Below, piece after piece: positions 57,243 through 64,000 of a stretch of DNA of 64,000 nucleotides. Each line of letters starts with the position of its first letter. The first letter of the stretch is position 1. The stretch lies in contig JAPDRO010000020.1 in the NCBI GenBank assembly GCA_030247885.1, forward strand, positions 496,001 through 560,000, given 5' to 3'. A program made the translations under genes and the position numbers. Source of the stretch: Taxawa tesnikishii (nom. ined.). Taxonomy: Eukaryota > Ascomycota > Dothideomycetes > Dothideales. The notes beneath the pieces are model-generated. The model made no database searches. It saw only the letters and a program-made list of their open reading frames with translations, and had not been told where the DNA came from.

Positions 57243-59952
57243 ATGGCCGACGCTAACCAGCCACCGCGCAGCAGCAAAGTCCCCCACGATGACGAAACCG
57301 ACCACATCGGCTCTGGCGCATCGACACCTCCAGGAGGAGCAGCAACTCCACGCCCGGACTTCGCAGACAAACGCCTTCCAGGAATAGTCAACACCTACTT
57401 TGCACAGGTTTGTGACTCCCTTCGCTTGCCCAAATCTTCCAACAACAGCCCCGCATCCCCTCCAAGCTTTCTGTCGACGCATCTGCCGAAGACGTTGGTA
57501 GGAAAGGGCCAGGCCCGCACACTGCTCACCCCAACGGTCTTCCTACCGCTCCAAGTTCGCCGGTGCCTTCCTCGTTCTCTTCCGTCGAGGGCCCTCCTCT
57601 ACTCCCGCACGAGCAGCCACACGATCAACCAGAGCACCCGCCTTCCGACATGCAAGCCATCTACCCTACACCTCCTCTCTCCTCATCCTCGTCCATGCAC
57701 AAACCAGAGCGTGATGGCGAAGTGAAGGTAGCGGAGCGTGCGCCTCGCTTGCAGTATCAGAGGAAAACAAGCATACCTGCTCTTCCGTCAAAGCTGCGCA
57801 GAAACACACTGGCCTCGACCGTTTTGCAGAACATTGTCACTGCCCCTCAAGTCTCTGCACACATCTCAAATCCTGCTGCACCTTCTGAACCCCAATCCGC
57901 TCCCTCTAGCCCCTCAGTTGCTCGTCGTTCGTCCTCGCGTCGTTCATCTGAGAAGGAAAAGCGAGTGCTGACACAGGGCGTTCGTCTCTCGCAGAACACT
58001 CCTCCACAAACCCCACGAGCCCTCTCACAGGACAACAAATCAGATGATGGGGCCACGTCAGGCACTATGCAGGTCCCCACCGAAGACAAGAGCAGCAGGT
58101 CTAGTTCCGGTACATCGGATCGACCACCAGTTGGCAGGACTAGGGGACAACTGCAGGTTGAGGTGCTTGAAGGAAGAGGCTTGAGGCCCAGTACAGCTCC
58201 ATACGTCGTGTGCATCTATCAGCTCAACGAGGACATTTCGGAGGGCGCAAATGATGAGATGGACACTCGGCAGGATTCTGGACCGGAAAAAGAGGAGGAT
58301 CTGGCCAAAGGCGTTGCCATGAGGAGACTGGGTAGTGACCAAGGAAGACCAATGGCTATACCAGGGCGGCCGAGCCGGCAGACCAGCCAGACGGACATTG
58401 CGAAGCTACGGCAGTCAGCGGCAAACAGGCAAACTACAGACCCAGTATGGAAGCACAATGCCGTCTTGTAAGCCAATACGCCACAGCAAAGTTGGGGCAC
58501 TGGTACTGATACGGTTACAGCGACGTTGTTGGAGAGCAGTCCGAGCTTGACGTTTCAGTGTACGACAAGAAGAATCAGGAGGCCTTCATCGGTTACATCC
58601 GGATCAGCCCCAATCCTGAGGACTACGGGACTCCACAAGACGCCTGGTTCAAACTGAAGCCCAGAGAGGGCGAGAGAGACATGGTGACGGGAGAAATCCA
58701 CCTTAGACTGAGCTTCCAGCGGACGGAAAAGAAGGCATACGGACCAGAAGACTTTGAGATTCTGAAACTGATTGGAAAGGGCACCTTTGGTCAAGTGTTC
58801 CAAGTGCGGAAGAGGGACACTAAGCGTATCTACGCCATGAAGGTACTTTCGAAGAAGGTCATTATCCAGAAGAAGGAGGTACAGCACACTATTGGCGAGC
58901 GCAACATCCTGGTGCGAACCGCTACCACGGAGTCGCCCTTCATCGTTGGACTGAAATTCTCCTTTCAAACACCGGCAGATCTCTATCTGGTGACGGACTA
59001 CATGTCTGGAGGTGAGCTGTTTTGGCACCTGCAACGCGAGGGCCGCTTTCACGAAGTACGGGCAAAGTTCTACATCGCGGAGCTCATCCTCGCATTGAGA
59101 CATCTGCACCAGCACGACATTGTCTACCGCGATCTGAAGCCAGAGAACATCTTGTTGGATGCCAACGGACACGTTGCACTCTGTGATTTTGGTCTCTCAA
59201 AGGCGAACCTGTCCAAGGGAGACACCACCAATACCTTCTGCGGTACCACGGAATACCTGGCTCCCGAGGTCCTGCTGGATGAACAAGGCTACACCAAGAT
59301 GGTTGACTTCTGGTCCCTCGGTGTCCTCGTTTTCGAGATGTGCTGTGGATGGTCGCCATTCTACGCAGAGGACACACAGCAGATGTACAAAAACATCGCG
59401 TTCGGCAAAGTTCGCTTCCCGAGGGACGCTCTGTCGACCGAGGGTCGCAACTTTGTGAAGGGACTTCTCAACCGCAACCCTAACCACAGACTGGGTGCCA
59501 AGAACGATGCGGACGAGCTGATGGCTCACGCGTTCTTCGCGGATATTGACTGGGAGGCTCTTGGCCGGAAGACCCTGGTCCCTCCATTCAAGCCCAAGCT
59601 CAAGGGCGAGCTTGACACGAGCAACTTCGACCCGGAGTTCACAAATGCCCTGGCCAGCGGCAACGCCAACTCGCTGAACGCAAGAGCGGCAGCATTGGCC
59701 AGCGGAGTCGACCCATCGAGCACTCCGCTCAGCCCGACCCTGCAGACCGCTTTCAAGGGGTTCACGTTCGTGGACGAGAGCACGCTCGACAAGCAGTTCG
59801 GCAACGACACGGATCATCTGCAGGTTAGCCAGCACGATGGCGAGCTCAGTCGGACTACCAGCAACACTAAGGGCGACCGGATGAGCGGCGTTGTGCCGTC
59901 GAACCAGACAGAAGAGGGCATGTTCACCAACGGCATGCTTGACGATATCTAA
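57243..59952 (+). CDS. SCH9: AGC protein kinase Sch9 type, with C2-like domain
   Basis: A nutrient-responsive Ser/Thr kinase (yeast Sch9, Aspergillus SchA, S. pombe Sck1), a TORC1 effector controlling growth and ageing. Exons 57243-57407, 57449-58467 and 58521-59952; 871 residues, frame intact. The N-terminal ~300 residues are disordered and Ser/Pro-rich. A C2-like domain runs from GQLQVEVLEGRGLRPSTAPY to LDVSVYDKKNQEAFIGYI. The kinase domain begins near residue 468: LIGKGTFGQVF (P-loop), YAMKVLSKK (Lys), VYRDLKPEN (HRD variant), CDFGLS (DFG) and the activation loop TNTFCGTTEYLAPE. C-terminal regulatory sites are the turn motif TPLSP and the hydrophobic motif FKGFTF near residue 805. The first intron would be only 41 bp (57408-57448), placed by frame into PRIPSKLSVDASA. 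Confidence 0.95.
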
Positions 59953-60914
59953 GGGGTTGTCTTGGATACAGTTATGGTGGTTGGTGACGTGAAAGACTGG
60001 TAATCCTTTCTTTACATTCTCAGCGCGGCGTTGAAGCAAAAAGCGGTCGCGGGTTCTCATGCGTGGTTCTGGAAGCCACGAACAGAAGCAGAGCAACGAG
60101 CGGAGGATCTAGTCATGGGACGGTGGTCTGTGGCCGATGTGTGCGCTCTGTATGTAGGGAGGGGGCCCTACATGGAATCTCTTCCGACGTTCGTTTGCTT
60201 TGTGCAGACGCTAGTGCAGCATTAAAGGCGTTTGTGGATCGGGCAAGGGAAAGGCATTCCGGTTGGGGGGGGGGGGGGGTTTCTGCAAGGCAAAGTGCTT
60301 TTATGTTTGTACGGCCTGTAGGGCTTGAGGAATGGTACATGGTTCTTAGTACTTCATATCGGATATGCATGGTGATCTCTTGTTAATGTTCAATGGTTAC
60401 TTCGTCACAAATACAATGGTCGTATTCGAGCACACACAAGACGATCACAGTGGAATCCCTTCAAAGGCCAGTGGTGGCCTGATAACGTCTGATGGGGGCA
60501 CCTTATGTCGTGCGGATCTTTCCATCAATATCCGGCAGTGCGTGTGCCATCTCCGTAGTTTGGGTCAGCCTCTGGTAGTTGTTCGCATGAATCACATAGA
60601 TTTAGACATGTCCAGCTCCATCACACGGTATACCATGCACCATGCTAGCGTGCTGGCAGATCTCTGTCAGACTGTGAGATGCACTGAAGGGTAACTGTAC
60701 AGAGGTCTTGGCCCTGTCGCTCATGGCTTTCACATGCAACTCGCAAGCCGCTGCCTTGACTTGATCACCCACCGCGAATGCTAGTAAACACAGAGACCAA
60801 AAGGTACTCACAAAGCACACTGACCCTACAGCTCTCAAGGCCATAGCCGTTTCGAACAGGAACCAACACCACCCGACCCAGCTCCACGCAACCCCAAGTG
60901 AACTTCAACTCGCA
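59953..60914. other. intergenic, no supported gene
   Basis: A 0.96-kb region between the kinase stop and the deaminase start, with a 15-base poly-G run at 60265-60279. No gene is recognised. Confidence 0.5.
60265..60279. repeat. poly-G run
   Basis: Fifteen consecutive G, downstream of the kinase gene. Confidence 0.9.
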
Positions 60915-62630
60915 ATGAAGACCGACAACTACCTGGCTCTTTGCCTTGAGCAGGCCGAAAAGTCCCCTCTGTACTACCGCCATGGCTGTGTCATTGTCCG
61001 CGGCGGCAAGGTCATCGGCCAGGGTTACAACGACTACCGTCCAGGCTTCAACGGCGGCGCTCTCAAGACCGGACGTATCGCTGTTGGATCCTTCAGCGGC
61101 CCCGCTATACAGGACTCAAAAGACAAGCACAAGCGCAAGCACAAGCAGAAGCCGCGAGAAAATCATTCGTCGAGCCATGCCACATCCACAGCCAACTTCA
61201 CGCCCTTCGAGTCAGTGGGCGGCGGCCACTACTCCAACGTGCCCCTCTCAATGCACTCCGAGATGATGGCGGTTCATTCCGCCCTCAGCGCCTCTTCGAC
61301 GCTGTCCTCCGCCGCCTTCTCGCGCCAGAAACCGTGCTTCAGACTACCGGGTGGTTCTAAATGGAAAGCGCGACTACGACAGCAGGCGCTCGAGCAGTAC
61401 GTCGAGCGTCTCTGCGGCACCACCGCCGGCACCGCCCTGCCCCACGTTCAAGAGTGCGGCTTTGAACCGCGTGCACGTCAACCAGGTCAGGAGGTACGAG
61501 GAGGTCAAGACAGGGTACGAGTACGAGTACAAGGAGGATCCGGCCGCGCAGAAGAACAGGCGTATGGCGTTTCAGGCAGGCAAGAGTGCAGAGAAACATC
61601 AGAAGTGTGGGATGAAGAGTTGGAACAGGAGTTGGGAGAAGGGCGGGAATCAGAACCGGAATCATCACGGCCGTCCTGGAGAACAGAAACAGCAGTGGCA
61701 GGCCTCTGTGTGTAAGGGAGCGGATTCGGATAACAACTTCTCGACCGGTGAGAGCGGTCAAGGTAAGCGAGCGGCGGCGGATTGTGGACTGCAGTCCGCG
61801 AGGGATGGAAGGGATCCAGCGAGGGAAGCCCGCCATGTGCGCCACGAGAGCAATACGAACACCCAGGAGCAGCGTTTCGTAAGTCAAGGCCAACACATCA
61901 TTCGCTCCGTCTCCATCGCTGACCCGGCAAGGTTTGCAAGAAGAAAGCCCCCGACAAGATCGAGCCAGCCCAGCCTCAACCCACACTTCTCCCCGCCGGA
62001 CGAACAGGGCACGAACCACGAAGCGTCAAAGACCGAATGAAGCACCCACGCCTGAACGGCGCGGACCTATACGTCGCGCGTCTTGGCTGGCGCAAGGACG
62101 CCGCAAACACCAAAAGGGGGAAGGAGTCCAAATCAGGCCGTGCCGCAAGCACCTGCGGCGCGGTCTCTCTGCCGCCATCCGAGGACGGTCTTTCGAGTCA
62201 GGCACCCGAGAATGCTGACACCTCTGCCCTTTCCACCGCCTCTGCGACGTTGGGTGGCCCAGTGGAGAGATCCCTCCATGACGAACTTCGGAACCCTCAC
62301 CCGCGGCCCCGTACCATACCCCAGCCCGCGGCTGCGAATGCGGAGAGGTTCGACTGCGGCGCCGTTCACGCGTCTCGACCTTGCTATAGGTGCGTCGCGT
62401 ATATGCATTCAGTGGGCATCAGACGCGTGTTCTGGACGAACGAGGAGGGCGAGTGGGAGGGAGGGAAGGTGAGGGATTTGGTCGATGCGCTGGAGGGGTC
62501 CGGGGCTAGCGCTGTCGGGGACGAAGATGGTGAGGGATTGGGTGGACCGACGGGGAATGGAGTGTTTGTTACCAAGCATGAGGTTCTAAACCTCATGCTT
62601 AGGCGATTGATGGGGGATCAGAAGAAGTAG
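60915..62630 (+). CDS. cytidine/deoxycytidylate-deaminase-like protein with very long insert (frame changes)
   Basis: A zinc-dependent deaminase-fold protein (CMP/dCMP deaminase family). The N-terminus MKTDNYLALCLEQAEKSPL, HGCVIVRGGKVIGQGYNDY and the motif HSEMMAVHSAL (zinc His and catalytic Glu) are typical. The second zinc motif, PCYRC in SRPCYRCVAYMHSVGIRRVF, comes near residue 470, some 350 residues later instead of the usual ~30. The insert is basic, Ser/Gln-rich and poorly ordered. Exon 1 is 60915-61878 and exon 2 61932-62630 (53-bp intron, GTAAGT..GCAAG). Within exon 1 the frame moves from KPCFRLPGGSK/ARLRQQALEQYVER to YEEVKTGYEYEYKEDPA between about 61350 and 61500, equal to two lost bases or one gained. 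Corrected by two bases the CDS is 1665 nt. Free-nucleotide versus tRNA substrate is not decided. Confidence 0.7.
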
Positions 62631-63760
62631 TACACTGGGTTGGAACGGGCTCTGTTGAAATACGACTGTTGAGACGATGGTGGTTTGCGGTCTCGATGAA
62701 TGGATCGTAGCCGAACAACGGCTCTTTCCGACGCAACAGGATTCTAAGCTGGAGGTGATGGGACACTGATGCGTGTCTCTTTGGGCCTTGGCGAGTTCAC
62801 GGGTTCGGTCGGTCTTTGGAATTCTTGCCCGTGGTGGTGGTGGATTGTCCGAAACGTCCACCTTGGTTTAAGAGCCCGACAAATGGCTTCTTCTGCCCTT
62901 TGGAACAAGCTCGTCTTCTAACCGGGTGTCTGGTGACCTCTTCGACATGGTGTTTCCTCTTCGTGAGCATGCTTGTGAAGGATAGAGTAATATGTTACGA
63001 GACTTCTATATCCTCTTCTACCCTTGGCTGGTAGAGGCGGTAAAGAAAAGGCATGATGAAATGTTGGTATATTGAGGAGGACATGTAGAGAGGAATGGGT
63101 TTTCACTGTCTATGCCCGTCGACTCTTCGACGATTAGCCTTGGGAGCTGATACGATTGATGGGGCGGTCATCCTCGTCTTCGCTTGATTCTTCACCATCA
63201 CATCGATCGTGACCGCCCAGGCATAAGTTTGCGGCCATCTAGCAGGATTGTATTATAGTCCCTATAGAGAGAGCCAAGACGTTTCTGCTAACGAGTGAGT
63301 AACTGGGGTGCAAAGGAAGAGGCGTTAGCAGGCCGGAAGGGCCGGGAAGCATAGCTGACGGCGGGAGACAGTATCTTGGTTTGCATGGGAGGCGTTCTCA
63401 TGAGGCGAGTGTTCTGACGTGTAGAGTAACATCACAATGCAGCAGTAAACCCAACGTAAGCTACATGTGGAACACACATCCATCATGGGTTGCTAATGTT
63501 GCTGGCCCTCCCCTCAGCGACACGTGCAAAGGCGCTCAGCATCTGGACTAGTTGGATCTCTTGGTACTCGCATGATTCTGGTCTCGACTCGCGACAGCGG
63601 CCGGCCCCGTTTGGCTGACTGCCACTACCACCTGAACATGTCTTGCTCTGCTGCCCTCGATATAGGGAGGCTACTAACGAACAAAGGAAGCTCGACGATA
63701 GAGCAAGCCAGATGCTGTGCAGGAAAGACTTCGACTTGCAACAGGCACGTTGACGGCCTC
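62631..63760. other. intergenic, no supported gene
   Basis: A 1.1-kb region between the deaminase stop and the stop of the partial gene at the right edge (convergent). Nothing specific is recognised. Confidence 0.45.
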
Positions 63761-64000
63761 TCATCCTCCGGTAGTGGATGCTTGCTGGTCCTCCTCATGC
63801 TCGTCGTACCATGCTATCGAGGCAGTGCATCGCTCGTTCTTATCGAGGGCCGCCGGCGCAGTCTGAGCTATTGGGATATCGCCCTCTTCTTCACCGTCGC
63901 GGTCGTCCCTTGGTCGGTTTGTTCTAGTCATCACGTTGCTGGTGTATGTGGCTTTCTTCGTCCAATTACAGAACGTATCTCGGTGCAGCTTAGACGGCGG
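63761..64000 (-). CDS. C-terminal part of an unidentified gene, cut by window edge
   Basis: On the minus strand an open frame enters from the right edge and runs 79 residues to TGA at 63763-63761. It starts PPSKLHRDTFCNWTKK, has a charged middle (TRTNRPRDDRDGEEEGDIP) and ends CTASIAWYDEHEEDQQAST plus TGG. The composition is protein-like and hydrophilic, with no membrane helix. No family is recognised from this fragment, and an intron cannot be excluded. Confidence 0.45.
   Translation of the reverse strand, partial: PPSKLHRDTFCNWTKKATYTSNVMTRTNRPRDDRDGEEEGDIPIAQTAPAALDKNERCTASIAWYDEHEEDQQASTTGG

Overview
The window is nuclear DNA of a filamentous ascomycete (Pezizomycotina). The evidence is intron-bearing genes with 41-202 bp GT..AG introns and CTAAC/CTGAC branch sites, a FarA/CTF1-type Zn2Cys6 regulator, a TeaR-like cell-end marker, a fungal two-domain phosphofructokinase, a PMA1-type proton pump and a GH71 alpha-1,3-glucanase. 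Dothideomycetes is my best guess; this is inference, not proof. I see no CRISPR array, rRNA, tRNA, plasmid, phage or intact transposon.

Layout. 0-10.7 kb: DBP8 helicase N-terminus (cut by the left edge), an epoxide-hydrolase-like alpha/beta hydrolase, an NmrA-like reductase, monopolin Csm1/Pcs1, a Cuz1-like AN1 zinc-finger protein divergent from tRNA-guanine transglycosylase, and L-galactonate dehydratase. 11.7-20.2 kb: GH71 glucanase, a TPR protein, a small SAM-fold-like protein and TeaR. 22.4-31.5 kb: farA, a 66-aa membrane protein, a zinc alcohol dehydrogenase broken by a tandem duplication, and a cytochrome P450. 32.5-36.3 kb: a decayed F-box-like gene and small one-helix membrane proteins. 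39.5-42.8 kb: PMA1 behind a very long upstream region. 46.9-54.2 kb: phosphofructokinase and VPS36 (divergent), then an HVA1/TUDOR protein. 56-62.6 kb: a proline/serine-rich protein, the SCH9-type AGC kinase and an unusual deaminase. The right edge cuts a further gene.

Most genes are unconnected housekeeping or metabolic functions: carbon metabolism and growth signalling (PFK, PMA1, SCH9), polarity (TeaR), fatty-acid/cutin regulation (FarA), plant-sugar use (LGD1), wall glucan (GH71), endosomal sorting (VPS36) and tRNA modification (TGT). They do not form one pathway or a convincing secondary-metabolite cluster.

The strongest global signal is technical. At least eight conserved genes are each broken by loss of one base, nearly always inside or beside a short homopolymer, and restoring that base makes the spliced length a multiple of three. 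These look like assembly errors. A separate case is a perfect 34-bp tandem duplication bounded by 7-bp microhomology inside the alcohol dehydrogenase, which has the form of a known class of reversible mutation. I did not find a convincing undescribed system; the best leads are that duplication, a deaminase with about 350 residues between its two zinc motifs, and an unidentified coding-like relic at 14.3-15.1 kb.
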